From: an uncultured Eubacteriales bacterium
GTDB lineage: Bacteria > Bacillota > Clostridia > Oscillospirales > Oscillospiraceae
Length of the DNA: 64,000 bases
Direction of reading: 5' to 3'
Assembly: GCA_900316255.1 (NCBI GenBank)
Contig: ONCI01000001.1
Location: forward strand, 1-64,000
Of the stretch, positions 1-8,378 are shown piece after piece. The position numbers were made by a program, and so were the translations under genes. The notes beneath the pieces were generated by a model. That model saw only the letters and a program-made list of their open reading frames with translations, had not been told where the DNA came from and ran no database searches. Position 1 is the first letter of the stretch; every line of letters starts with the position of its first letter.

Positions 1-366
1 GTCCAGCGCATCAGCATGCTGGGCCTGGCCCATGTGGGCGACGGGGTCTATGAGCTGCTGACCAGAACGGAGCTCTGCCGCCAGGGCCATACCGATGTGC
101 AGGAGCTGCACAGGCTCACGGTTGCCCGGGTCCGGGCGGAGGCCCAGGCCAGGGCCGCGGAAAAGCTGCTGCCGCTGCTCACGGAAGAGGAGCTGGCCCT
201 CTATAAGCGGGGGCGGAACACCCATGTGAACTCCGTTCCCCACAACGCCCAACTGGCGGATTACCACGCGGCCACCGGTCTGGAGGCGCTCTTCGGCTGG
301 CTCTACCTGCAGGGCAGGCTGGAGAGGATCGACGAACTGTTTTCTGCCATTACGGAGGAATCATAA
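1..366 (+). CDS. mrnC: Mini-ribonuclease III, 5'-truncated by the window edge
   Basis: Mini-RNase III is an RNase III-like dimeric nuclease without the double-strand-binding domain; it matures 23S rRNA precursor ends in Gram-positive bacteria. The frame is open from base 1, and the first internal ATG at 16 comes just before the conserved LAHVGD segment, which in the family lies some 15-20 residues in, so the true start is probably outside the window. The acidic catalytic residues (GD near the start, FEALFGWLYL-like LEALFGWLYL near the end) and the KRGRN basic motif are visible. The stop overlaps the rqcH start by one base (TAATG), so the two are translationally coupled. Confidence 0.9.
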   Translation, partial: VQRISMLGLAHVGDGVYELLTRTELCRQGHTDVQELHRLTVARVRAEAQARAAEKLLPLLTEEELALYKRGRNTHVNSVPHNAQLADYHAATGLEALFGWLYLQGRLERIDELFSAITEES

Positions 367-2087
367 TGCCGCTGGACGCTGTATGTATTGCCGCTCTGGC
401 CGGGGAATTGAAGGACCGGTTGGAGGGCGGGCGGATCGACAAGGTGCAGCAGCCGGAACGGGATTTGCTGCTGCTCTCGGTGCGGGCAAAGGGCGAGAAC
501 CTGTGCCTGCTGCTCAGCGCCGGGACAGGAAGCGCCAGGATCCACGTGACCCGAGCTTCCTATGAAAACCCCAAAGAGGCGCCCATGTTCTGCATGCTGC
601 TGCGCAAGCACCTGGTTGGGGCCAGGATCCTCTCCGTTCGCCAGCCGGACTGGGAGCGGATGCTGATCCTGGAACTGGAGACTCATGACGAGCTGGGCGT
701 CAGCGCCCGGAAGCAGCTGATCGTGGAGATGATCGGCCGCAGCGCCAATGTGAGCCTGGTGGGGGAGGACGGCCGCATCATCGACTGCATGCGCCGGGCG
801 GACTTCGCGGGAGACGCCCTGCGGCGGATGCTGCCGGGCTGCTTTTACCGCCTGCCGCCCAGACAGGAGAGCAAGCTGCCCTTTTTCGAAATCGGGGAGG
901 AGCGGCTGCGGGAGCTGCCGGAGGCCCGGGAGACCCCCATGGACAAGTGGCTGCTGGACCGCTACTCCGGCCTGTCGCCCCTGATCTGCCGGGAGCTTGC
1001 CCACCGCTGCGCCGGGGACTGGAGCACCCTGCCCCAGCAGTTGGAGGCCCTGCGGGAGACGGTGAAAGCGGAGGAATGGCAGCCCACCCTGCTGCTGCGG
1101 GAGGGGAAAGCCCAGGACTTCAGCTTTATGTCCGTTTCCCAGTACGGGAGGGAAACCGTCTGCCAGGTCTATCCCAGCTTTTCCGAGCTGCTGGACGCTT
1201 TTTATACCCAGCGGGATCAGGCGGAGCTGCGCCGCAGAAGGAGCCATGAGCTGACCCGCAGCATCCGCACCGCCAGGGACCGCCTGGCCAGGAAGCTCCT
1301 GAATCAAAAGGAAGAGCTGAAGCGGACCGAGGACCGGGAGACGGTGCGTCGGCAGGCGGAGCTCATCACAGCAAACCTCTATCGCCTGAAAAAAGGCGAC
1401 AGGGTCCTGGTTTGCCAGAACTACTATGAGTCCGATTGCCCGGAGATCAGCATCCCGCTGGACGCGCTGAAAACGCCCCAGCAGAACGCGGCGGCCCTCT
1501 TCAAGGAATACAACAAGCTCAAGGGCGCGAGGCTGCATCTCACGGAGCTCATTGAAAAAGGGGAGCAGCAGCTGGACTATCTGAACAGCGTGCTGGAGGA
1601 GCTGGACCGGGCCCAGACCGAGCGGGACCTGGGCGAGATCCGCAGGGAGCTCGCGGAAACCGGCTATCTCAAGAAGAGCAGGGCGAAGGAGAAGGACAAG
1701 GGCAAGGCCCAGGCGCCGCTGCGCTTCGTGACCGACGACGGCTTTGAGGTGCTGGTGGGCCGGAACAACAGCCAGAACGACGAACTGACCACCCGCATCG
1801 CCCGGCGCACCGACTGGTGGCTGCACACCCAGAAGGTCCACGGCAGCCATGTGATCCTGCGCTGCGAGGGGCAGGAGCCCGGCGAAACCGCGCTGGAGCA
1901 GGCGGCGGCCCTGGCCGTGACCTACTCCCAGGGCAAGGAGGGCGGCAAGATCCCGGTGGATTACACCATGGTGCGCCACGTGCGCAAGCCCTCCGGCTCC
2001 ATGCCGGGAAAGGTGATCTACACGGAATATAAGACCATGCTGGCCCAGGGGGACGAAGCGCTGGCAGAACGGCTCAAGCGCCCCTGA
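366..2087 (+). CDS. rqcH: RqcH / NFACT-family ribosome quality-control protein
   Basis: The product is a bacterial Rqc2/NEMF homologue (formerly called fibronectin-binding protein A). It binds stalled 50S-peptidyl-tRNA complexes and recruits tRNA-Ala to add C-terminal alanine tails. At 573 residues it is full length: an N-terminal NFACT-N lobe opening with MPLDAVCIAALAGEL, a central helical and coiled-coil region rich in Glu/Arg (about residues 280-430), and a C-terminal NFACT-R domain from about residue 455, recognisable by VLVGRNNSQND and WWLHTQKVHGSHV. The start overlaps the mrnC stop. A strong hairpin follows the gene. Confidence 0.95.
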   Translation: MPLDAVCIAALAGELKDRLEGGRIDKVQQPERDLLLLSVRAKGENLCLLLSAGTGSARIHVTRASYENPKEAPMFCMLLRKHLVGARILSVRQPDWERMLILELETHDELGVSARKQLIVEMIGRSANVSLVGEDGRIIDCMRRADFAGDALRRMLPGCFYRLPPRQESKLPFFEIGEERLRELPEARETPMDKWLLDRYSGLSPLICRELAHRCAGDWSTLPQQLEALRETVKAEEWQPTLLLREGKAQDFSFMSVSQYGRETVCQVYPSFSELLDAFYTQRDQAELRRRRSHELTRSIRTARDRLARKLLNQKEELKRTEDRETVRRQAELITANLYRLKKGDRVLVCQNYYESDCPEISIPLDALKTPQQNAAALFKEYNKLKGARLHLTELIEKGEQQLDYLNSVLEELDRAQTERDLGEIRRELAETGYLKKSRAKEKDKGKAQAPLRFVTDDGFEVLVGRNNSQNDELTTRIARRTDWWLHTQKVHGSHVILRCEGQEPGETALEQAAALAVTYSQGKEGGKIPVDYTMVRHVRKPSGSMPGKVIYTEYKTMLAQGDEALAERLKRP

Positions 2088-2110
2088 GAAGCAGAACCGA
2101 AAAAGGAAAG

Positions 2111-2150
2111 AGCAGGATCCTGTGAAACCTTCACAGGATCCTGCTCTTTT
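2111..2150. terminator. Bidirectional intrinsic terminator
   Basis: A 16-bp perfect stem (arms 2111-2126 and 2130-2145) with a 3-base loop is followed by CTTTT on the + strand and a T-rich tract on the - strand. It lies between the converging rqcH and arsC-like genes and can end both transcripts. Confidence 0.9.
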
Positions 2151-2181
2151 ACGTAAGTCTCAAGTCTCAAAACTCAAAACT

Positions 2182-2514
2182 TTATTCCCAGGTTTTCCAA
2201 ATCTCCGGGCAGTAGCCCACCGTGGCCTGCTTGCCGTTTCGTACCACCGGGCTCTGGATCAGCTCCGGGATCTCGAAGAGCTTGTCCATCTTGGCCTCGG
2301 TGGAGGCAAGATACTGAAACAGGGGATAGTCCTGGTCGTTCTTGTTCACCAGGTTTTCCAGTCCCACCGCGTTTTTCACCGCGTTCAGCTCGCCCCGGCT
2401 CATGCCGTAGCGCAGCAGGTCGATATACTGATACTTGATCCGGCGCTCCTTGAACCAGCGCTCGGCCTTTTTGGTATCAAAGCATTTGCTTTTGCCAAAG
2501 ATCTGGATGTTCAT
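2182..2514 (-). CDS. ArsC/Spx-family thioredoxin-fold protein
   Basis: A 110-residue protein with the ArsC-family fold signature: beta strand MNIQIFGKSKC, a Cys at residue 11 followed by FDT, then KKAERWFKERRI. The family includes glutaredoxin-dependent arsenate reductases, the YffB group and the Spx regulators. The CXXC of Spx is absent (C-F-D-T instead), so an Spx role is unlikely, and the arsenate-binding Arg triad cannot be confirmed by eye. It begins one base after the rnj stop (TGATATG) and is the last gene of the leftward rpe-recR-rnj unit. No arsenic transporter is nearby, so an arsenic role is not supported by context. Confidence 0.8.
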   Translation of the reverse strand: MNIQIFGKSKCFDTKKAERWFKERRIKYQYIDLLRYGMSRGELNAVKNAVGLENLVNKNDQDYPLFQYLASTEAKMDKLFEIPELIQSPVVRNGKQATVGYCPEIWKTWE

Positions 2515-2515
2515 A

Positions 2516-4177
2516 TCATACCTCGGAGATCACCGGCAGGATCATGGGACTGCGCTTGGTGGTCTTGAACAGATAGCCGGAGAGATTGCTCTTCACCCGG
2601 GCCTTGATGGTGGTCCAGTCGCGGATGCGCTGGGCCTCGCAGGCGTCAACGGATTCCAAGGTCACGCGCTTGAGCTCCTCCATCATCTCCTCGGCCTCTT
2701 TGACGTAGACGAAGCCGCGGGTGATGATCTCGGGATCCGCCAGCAGGCGGTGATCGTAGGAGGAATAGGGGAGGACCACCACGATCATGCCGTCCTCGGC
2801 CAGTTTCCGCCGGTCCCGCATGACCACGGTGCCCACCTCACCGATGCCGCCGCTGCCGTCCAGCAGCACAGCGCCGGCGGGGACGCTGTCCTCGCACTTG
2901 ATGCCCTTCTTGGTGATCTCGATCACGCTGCCGTTTTCGGCGACCACCACGTTCTTCGGCCCCACGCCCATCTCTTTGCCCAGCTCCGCGTGCTTGACCA
3001 GCATGCGATACTCGCCGTGGACGGGGATGAAGTACTTGGGCCGGATCAGGGCCAGCATCATCTTGTGCTCTTCCTGGGAGGCGTGGCCGGAGACATGCAG
3101 ATCGGTGTGCCGGTCGTAGATGACCTCGGCGCCCTTGTGGAACAGCTCGTCAATGACCCGGCTGATGGTGTTCTCGTTGCCGGGAATGGCGGAGGCGGAG
3201 ATGATGATCCGGTCCTCTCCGTCCACCCGGATCTGCTTGTGCTCGGAAAAAGCCATCCGGTACAGGGCGGACATGGCCTCGCCCTGGCTGCCGGTGGAGA
3301 TGATGACCACCTGGTCCCGGGGCAGCTTATTCACATGGTCCAGGTCCACCATCACGTTCTGCGGGATGTTCATGTAGCCCAGCTCCGTGGAGACCCGCAG
3401 CACGTTTTCCATGCTGCGCCCGGTGATGGCCACCTTGCGCTTGTACTTGGCCGCCACGTCGATGATCTGCTGGAGACGGTGGACGTTGGAGGCAAAGGTG
3501 GTGATGATGATGCGCTTTTTGCAGCCAACAAAGAGCCGCTCAAAGCTGGCGCCCACCTTCCGCTCGGAATCGGAATGGCCGGGCTTTTCCACATTGGTGG
3601 AATCCATCATCAGGGCCAGCACGCCCTCGTTGCCCAGCTCGCCGAAGCGGGTCAGGTCGATCATGCCGCCGGAAATGGGGGTCACGTCGATCTTGTAGTC
3701 TCCGGTGTGGATCACGGTGCCCAGGGGGGTCTTGATGGCCAGAGCCACGGAATCGGGGATCGAGTGGTTCACATGGATGAATTCGATGGTGAAGGCGCCC
3801 AGGCGGAATGTGCTTCCGGCCTTCTTCGTGAAGATCTGGGAATTGCGGAGCAGGTCGTGCTCCTCCAGCTTCAGCTCCACCAGCGCCGCTGTGAGAGGCG
3901 TGGTGTAAATGGGAACGTCCAGCTCCCGCAGCACATAGGGCACGGCGCCGATATGGTCCTCGTGTCCGTGGGTCAGGATGATGCCGCGGATGCGGGAGGC
4001 GTTGTTTTTGAGATAGCTGATGTCCGGCAAGACCACGTCGATACCGTACATGTCTTCATCGGGGAAGCCCATGCCGCAGTCCACAACGATGCTGTCGTTG
4101 CCGTACTCCAGCACGGTCATGTTCTTTCCGATCTCACCGAGACCGCCAAGGGGAATGATTTTCAGTTTTTGTACCAT
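2516..4177 (-). CDS. rnj: Ribonuclease J
   Basis: RNase J is a metallo-beta-lactamase/beta-CASP nuclease with 5'-to-3' exonuclease and endonuclease activity that drives mRNA decay and rRNA maturation in Gram-positive bacteria. The 553-residue product is standard length. It opens with the KIIPLGGLGEIGKNM segment, carries the zinc-binding HGHEDH motif at about residues 75-80, later metal ligands in IHTGDYKID, beta-CASP segments (FASNVHRLQQI, STGSQGE), and HVSGHASQEEHK plus PVHGEYRM near the end of the catalytic core. GGAG lies six bases before the ATG. It sits 80 bp after recR. Confidence 0.97.
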   Translation of the reverse strand: MVQKLKIIPLGGLGEIGKNMTVLEYGNDSIVVDCGMGFPDEDMYGIDVVLPDISYLKNNASRIRGIILTHGHEDHIGAVPYVLRELDVPIYTTPLTAALVELKLEEHDLLRNSQIFTKKAGSTFRLGAFTIEFIHVNHSIPDSVALAIKTPLGTVIHTGDYKIDVTPISGGMIDLTRFGELGNEGVLALMMDSTNVEKPGHSDSERKVGASFERLFVGCKKRIIITTFASNVHRLQQIIDVAAKYKRKVAITGRSMENVLRVSTELGYMNIPQNVMVDLDHVNKLPRDQVVIISTGSQGEAMSALYRMAFSEHKQIRVDGEDRIIISASAIPGNENTISRVIDELFHKGAEVIYDRHTDLHVSGHASQEEHKMMLALIRPKYFIPVHGEYRMLVKHAELGKEMGVGPKNVVVAENGSVIEITKKGIKCEDSVPAGAVLLDGSGGIGEVGTVVMRDRRKLAEDGMIVVVLPYSSYDHRLLADPEIITRGFVYVKEAEEMMEELKRVTLESVDACEAQRIRDWTTIKARVKSNLSGYLFKTTKRSPMILPVISEV

Positions 4178-4257
4178 TGTAACTCCATTCTTAGGGTAAA
4201 ATTGCTATGTAATGAAATAGGGGATGAAACAGTATACCCGGATCGGGCCGATCTGAT

Positions 4258-4857
4258 TCACATCTCCGTGCGCCCCTCCAGGGCGCGGTTCAAAGTGGCG
4301 TCGTCGGCAAACTCCAGATTGGAGCCCACCGGGATGCCGTAGGCCAGACGGGTGACCTTTACGTCAAAGGGCTTGAGCAGGCGGGAAATGTACATGGCGG
4401 TGGCTTCTCCCTCCGTGTCGGGATTCGTTGCCATGATGACCTCATCCACGTCCTCCTCCGCGACCCGGTGCAGCAGCTCCTTGATGCGGATATCCTCCGG
4501 CCCCACGTGGCTCATGGGGGAGAGGGCGCCGTGCAGCACGTGATAGGTGCCCTGATACTCGTGACCCCGCTCGATGCTCAGTACGTCCCGGGGCTCGGAC
4601 ACCACGCAGATGGTTCCGTGATCCCGCCGGTCGCTGGCGCAGATGGCGCAGATCTCGCCCTCCGTCAGATTCTGGCAGATACGGCAGCAATGCACGCTCT
4701 TGCGGGCGTCCACCACCGCGTCGGCAAAGGAGAGGGCTTCGCTCTCCGGCAGGGAGAGGATATGAAAGGCAAGCCGCTGGGCGCTCTTCCGGCCGATCCC
4801 GGGCAGCGAGGCAAACTTATCGATCAGGTTTTCGAGAGAGGCAGGAAAGAAAGACAT
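4258..4857 (-). CDS. recR: Recombination mediator RecR
   Basis: RecR works with RecF and RecO to load RecA on gapped DNA. The protein has the expected order: an N-terminal helix-hairpin-helix (LPGIGRKSAQRLAFH), a four-Cys zinc finger (CCRICQN...CAIC), a Toprim domain (VVSEPRDVLSIE...VIMATNPDTEGEATAMY) and the C-terminal LAYGIPVGSNLEFAD segment. An upstream TTG in frame exists at 4869, but the ATG at 4857 has GGAGG seven bases before it and gives 199 residues, the usual length. It lies in a leftward unit downstream of rpe. Confidence 0.96.
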   Translation of the reverse strand: MSFFPASLENLIDKFASLPGIGRKSAQRLAFHILSLPESEALSFADAVVDARKSVHCCRICQNLTEGEICAICASDRRDHGTICVVSEPRDVLSIERGHEYQGTYHVLHGALSPMSHVGPEDIRIKELLHRVAEEDVDEVIMATNPDTEGEATAMYISRLLKPFDVKVTRLAYGIPVGSNLEFADDATLNRALEGRTEM

Positions 4858-4905
4858 AAGGCCCTCCAAAATGATCCGGATGATTGAGAAAGAAGCACTC
4901 CGCGC

Positions 4906-5559
4906 TCAAAGCCCGCGGATGGCGCGGATGGCCGCTGCCCGGTCCGCCTTGCGGAAAACGGCGCTGCCGGCCACCAGGACGTTTGCGCCGGCGTCGATGC
5001 AGAGGGGCGCGGTTTCAGCGTCCACACCGCCGTCCACCTCCAGCTCGCAGCTGAGGCCCCGCTCCTGGATCCAGCCGCGGAGGGTCCGGATCTTGGGCAG
5101 CATATCCGCCATAAAGCGCTGGCCGCCGAAGCCGGGCTCCACCGTCATCACCAGCACCAGATCCACCTGATCCAGCCAGGGGAGCGCGGCCTCTGCCGGG
5201 GTGCCGGGCTTCAGGGTGACGCCGGTCTTCACGCCCAGGGCACGCACCTTTTCCAGCGCGGCGGAGATATTCTCCGGGGTGTCCGCCTCCACATGCACGT
5301 TCACCAGATCCGCCCCGGCCTTGCAGAACTGCTCCACATAGCGGACGGGACGATCCACCATCAGGTGCGTGTCCAGGAACATGTCGGTGGCTTTGCGCAG
5401 GGAGGCCAGCACCGGGATCCCCATGGAGATGTTGGGAACAAATGCCCCGTCCATCACGTCAAAGTGGACATAGTCCGCACCGGCGGCGCGGATATCCTCC
5501 ACCTCCTGCCCCAGACGGGCAAAATCCGCGGAAAGGATCGAAGGTGCGATCTTGATCAT
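4906..5559 (-). CDS. rpe: Ribulose-phosphate 3-epimerase
   Basis: This pentose-phosphate enzyme interconverts ribulose 5-phosphate and xylulose 5-phosphate. Residues follow the family closely: MIKIAPSILSADFA at the start, HFDVMDGAFVPNISMG (metal-binding His and Asp), DTHLMV, MTVEPGFGGQRF and the C-terminal phosphate-binding VDGGVDAE...ANVLVAGSAVF. An in-frame extension to 5625 is possible but the ATG at 5559 matches the family start and gives 217 residues. A promoter-like -10 TATAAT (minus strand, 5614-5619) lies upstream, and this gene leads the rpe-recR-rnj-arsC-like unit. Confidence 0.96.
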   Translation of the reverse strand: MIKIAPSILSADFARLGQEVEDIRAAGADYVHFDVMDGAFVPNISMGIPVLASLRKATDMFLDTHLMVDRPVRYVEQFCKAGADLVNVHVEADTPENISAALEKVRALGVKTGVTLKPGTPAEAALPWLDQVDLVLVMTVEPGFGGQRFMADMLPKIRTLRGWIQERGLSCELEVDGGVDAETAPLCIDAGANVLVAGSAVFRKADRAAAIRAIRGL

Positions 5560-5613
5560 GGTGAGACCTCCATTGAGAGCAGGGCGGCTCAGTTCACCGC
5601 GTTTTGACGGGCT

Positions 5614-5643
5614 ATTATACACCAACTCATATTAAAAAAGCAA
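5614..5643 (-). promoter_or_regulatory. Predicted sigma-A promoter for rpe
   Basis: Minus strand: -35 TTGCTT (5638-5643), 18-bp spacer, -10 TATAAT (5614-5619), about 55 bp upstream of the rpe ATG. Confidence 0.6.
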
Positions 5644-5648
5644 TACTC

Positions 5649-5677
5649 TTGACGATAAGAAGATTTCGAGATAGAAT
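5649..5677 (+). promoter_or_regulatory. Predicted sigma-A promoter for xpaC-telA
   Basis: -35 TTGACG (5649-5654), 17-bp spacer, -10 TAGAAT (5672-5677), 30 bp upstream of the xpaC start. It is back-to-back with the rpe promoter, the two -35 boxes being about 5 bp apart. Confidence 0.65.
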
Positions 5678-5706
5678 AGTTCGATAAAACATGGAGGAGT
5701 ATGACC

Positions 5707-6543
5707 ATGGCGAGAAGAAGAAACTATCGCTCCGGCGTGAGACCTATCTATACCTTCATTCTGTCCTGGCTGTTCCTGTCTGCCTTTATGCCCATGTTCC
5801 TGCCGGCGACCTTTCTGGTCAGCCTGGGCCTTGGCGGCGTGCTGACCTATTTCCTGGGCAAGGCCAGCGGAAAGCGGGAGCAGCAGCGGGAGCAGGAGGA
5901 GCTGCGCAAGGCCCGGGTGGAAGCTGCCCAGGCCAAGCCCCAGTACACCTCCCAGCGCACCGCCCAGCAGCAGAAGCCCCAGTATACCTCCCAGCGGGTG
6001 CAGCAGCAGAACAAGGTGGAGAAGAAGAGCTACGGCCCGGAGGTGGACCCCATCGTGGAGGAGGGCAACCGCGCTCTCAGCGAGATGGGCAGACTTTATA
6101 TGTCCATCAAGGAGCCGGAGGTCAAGAGCAAGATCAACGAACTGATGCGCGTTACGGACAAGATCACCCAGGACGCCATCGCCGATCCCTCCGACGTGCC
6201 CCAGATCAAAAAGTTCATGAACTATTATCTGCCCACCACCATCAAGCTGCTGAACGCCTATGACCGGATGAGCGCCCAGGGCATTGAAGGGGAAAATCTG
6301 GACAAGACCATGAAGAGCATCGACGCCATGCTGGACGACGCCATCGCCGCCTACAAGAAGATGCTGGATTCCCTCTTCGCCAACCAGGCCCTGGACATCG
6401 AAACGGATATCCAGGTGATGAACACCATGCTGGCCCGGGAGGGCCTGGCCGGCGGCAAGGACTTTGAGGTGAAGCCCGCGGAGCAGACCGCTTCCGAGGG
6501 CGGCACCGCGGCCGCTTCCTCCGGCATCACCCTGCACCTGTAA
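5707..6543 (+). CDS. xpaC: XpaC-family membrane protein
   Basis: Recognised as the XpaC family (named for 5-bromo-4-chloroindolyl phosphate hydrolysis), which accompanies telA in many Firmicutes; the biochemical role is unclear. Two hydrophobic segments lie near the N terminus (YTFILSWLFLSAF and TFLVSLGLGGVLTYFLG), then a Gln/Arg/Lys-rich charged linker (about residues 55-110) containing a near-repeat PQYTSQR, then a helical XpaC domain. The ATG at 5707 is preferred over 5701 because GGAGGAG is then at normal distance. It is followed by telA and a LemA-like gene in one transcription unit. Confidence 0.82.
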   Translation: MARRRNYRSGVRPIYTFILSWLFLSAFMPMFLPATFLVSLGLGGVLTYFLGKASGKREQQREQEELRKARVEAAQAKPQYTSQRTAQQQKPQYTSQRVQQQNKVEKKSYGPEVDPIVEEGNRALSEMGRLYMSIKEPEVKSKINELMRVTDKITQDAIADPSDVPQIKKFMNYYLPTTIKLLNAYDRMSAQGIEGENLDKTMKSIDAMLDDAIAAYKKMLDSLFANQALDIETDIQVMNTMLAREGLAGGKDFEVKPAEQTASEGGTAAASSGITLHL

Positions 6544-6599
6544 GCGCCGGACCCAAGATTTTGTTTATACCTATATTCGAATAGAAAGGAACATGCACC

Positions 6600-7757
6600 A
6601 TGAGTGAAGAAAGCAAGATCCCCTTCCTGACCCTGGATCCCAACGCCACCGCGGCCGCCGTGGAAGAGGCCCCCGCCCCCGAAGAGGAGAAGAAGGAAGA
6701 AGAACTGGCCCCTGCCGAAAAGCTGGAGCTCAGCAGCCTCTCCGAAGCGGAGCAGGCCGCCGTGCGTGAGTTTTCCGAAAAGATCGACGTGCTGAATACC
6801 GAGCAGATCATGAACTACGGCAGCAGCGCCCAGAAGAACATATCCGAGTTCTCTGACGCCGCCCTGGCCACGGTCCGCACCAAGGATCTGGGCGAAGTGG
6901 GCAACATGCTGGGCGATCTGGTGGTGGAGCTGAAGGGCCTGAACTTCGATTCCGAAGAGAAGAAGGGCTTCCTCGGCCTCTTCAAGAAGAGCCAGCAGAG
7001 TCTGGCCTCCCTCAAGGCCCAGTACGACAAGGCCGAGGTCAACGTGGACAAGATCGTGGAGTCCCTGGAAAAGCACGAGGTCACCCTTCTCAAGGACATC
7101 ACCATGATGGACAAGATGTATGAGAAGAATGAGGAGTACATGAAGGAACTGACCATGTACATCCTGGCCGGCAAGTTGAAGATCGAGCATCTGCGTCAGG
7201 TGGAGCTGCCCGAGTATGTGAAGAAGGCCAACGACTCCGGCCTGCCCGAGGATGCCCAGGCCGCCAACGACTTTGCCAACATGATCGGCCGCTTCGAGAA
7301 GAAGATCCATGACCTGGAGCTGACCCGCATGATCTCCGTGCAGATGGCGCCCCAGATCCGCATGGTGCAGAATAACGACAGCCTCATGGCCGAAAAGATC
7401 CGTACCTCCATCGTGAACACCATCCCCCTGTGGAAGAACCAGATGGTCATGGCCATGTCACTCTACCACTCCGAGCAGGCCATGAAGGCCCAGCGGGAGG
7501 TTACCAACGTCACCAACGAACTGCTGCAGAAGAACGCTCAGACCCTGCATCAGGGCAGCGTCGCCATCGCCAAGGAGTCCGAGCGGGGCATCGTGGATCT
7601 GGAGACCCTGCGCAAGACCAACGAAGAGCTGATTGCTACCCTGAACGAGGTCCGGGAGATCCAGGACCAGGGCCGCGTCCGCCGCGCCCAGGCCGAGGAG
7701 GAGCTGGGCCGTCTGGAAGGCGCCCTGAAGCAGAAGCTGCTGGAGATGAAGGGCTGA
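6600..7757 (+). CDS. telA: TelA / toxic anion resistance family protein
   Basis: The 385-residue product has the full TelA domain after an acidic, Ala/Pro/Glu-rich N-terminal tail of about 45 residues. Family-typical stretches include GLNFDSEEKKGFLGLFKKS, LKDITMMDKMYEKN, TMYILAGKLK, and DLELTRMISVQMAPQIRMVQNND. TelA proteins are cytoplasmic helical proteins linked to tellurite, cell-envelope stress and antimicrobial tolerance; no enzymatic activity is established. Position 56 bp after xpaC and before a LemA-like gene fits a membrane-associated stress module. Nothing in the sequence identifies the actual stress. Confidence 0.9.
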   Translation: MSEESKIPFLTLDPNATAAAVEEAPAPEEEKKEEELAPAEKLELSSLSEAEQAAVREFSEKIDVLNTEQIMNYGSSAQKNISEFSDAALATVRTKDLGEVGNMLGDLVVELKGLNFDSEEKKGFLGLFKKSQQSLASLKAQYDKAEVNVDKIVESLEKHEVTLLKDITMMDKMYEKNEEYMKELTMYILAGKLKIEHLRQVELPEYVKKANDSGLPEDAQAANDFANMIGRFEKKIHDLELTRMISVQMAPQIRMVQNNDSLMAEKIRTSIVNTIPLWKNQMVMAMSLYHSEQAMKAQREVTNVTNELLQKNAQTLHQGSVAIAKESERGIVDLETLRKTNEELIATLNEVREIQDQGRVRRAQAEEELGRLEGALKQKLLEMKG

Positions 7758-7780
7758 GAGCAGCCTGACGGGAGACAAGC

Positions 7781-8317
7781 ATGAAGTTTTTTCAAAAACG
7801 CTGGGTGGCATGGACGCTCTGCGTGCTGGTGATCTTTGGCTCCACGCTGCTGAACACCCGCTGGAAGCTGGGGGCCAGGTGCAGTGAGCTTGCCGGGAGC
7901 TTCTACGGCGAGGGCAGCATTGCCCAGTCACTTTCCCAACTGGGAGAGGACGGACTGAGTCTTGCGAAGCTGGCAGAGGCAAACGGCATCGACGCCGGGG
8001 CCCTGCATGTGGCGGCGGAGAATGTTTTGAACAGCCTGAGCCGCCGTGACGCCAACGCCGCGGAGCTTTACAAAAGCTATGCTGCGCTGCGCAGCGAGCT
8101 GGACAGCGCGGAGCGGAAGCTCCTCGCTGCCAGCCTCGGCACGGAGGACGCCTCCGCGCTCAGCGCCTGCCTGGAGAGCATCCACACCGCCAATGCCCGG
8201 ATCGACGCCAGCGATTACAACGCCCAGGTCCGGCGCTTCCTGTATCGCTATGACAACGGCTTTACCCGGATGCTTGCCAATCTGGCCGGGGTGGACCTGC
8301 CGGCGGCCTTCGCCTGA
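7781..8317 (+). CDS. LemA-like single-pass membrane protein
   Basis: A 178-residue protein with one N-terminal membrane segment (about residues 9-24) and a mainly helical outer part. The C terminus (about residues 145-175, with YNAQVRRF) resembles the end of LemA-family proteins (YN..VR.FP..L.A...G), and the segment RCSELAGSFYGEG fits short LemA-like proteins found with telA. Assignment is by pattern, not alignment, so it could be a separate family. It starts 23 bp after telA and ends at a strong terminator, making it the last gene of the xpaC-telA unit. Confidence 0.6.
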   Translation: MKFFQKRWVAWTLCVLVIFGSTLLNTRWKLGARCSELAGSFYGEGSIAQSLSQLGEDGLSLAKLAEANGIDAGALHVAAENVLNSLSRRDANAAELYKSYAALRSELDSAERKLLAASLGTEDASALSACLESIHTANARIDASDYNAQVRRFLYRYDNGFTRMLANLAGVDLPAAFA

Positions 8318-8340
8318 ACAACCGGGCAGCATACCACACA

Positions 8341-8374
8341 AAAAACTCCGAAGAGAAATCTCTTCGGAGTTTTT
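8341..8374. terminator. Bidirectional intrinsic terminator
   Basis: A 12-bp perfect stem (8345-8356 with 8359-8370) with a 2-base loop is flanked by A-runs and T-runs, between the converging LemA-like and transglutaminase genes. Confidence 0.92.
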
Positions 8375-8378
8375 GTGT

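Noticed and set aside
2435..4342. Plus-strand open frame opposite RNase J
   Set aside because: His/Asp/Gly-rich antisense shadow of rnj.
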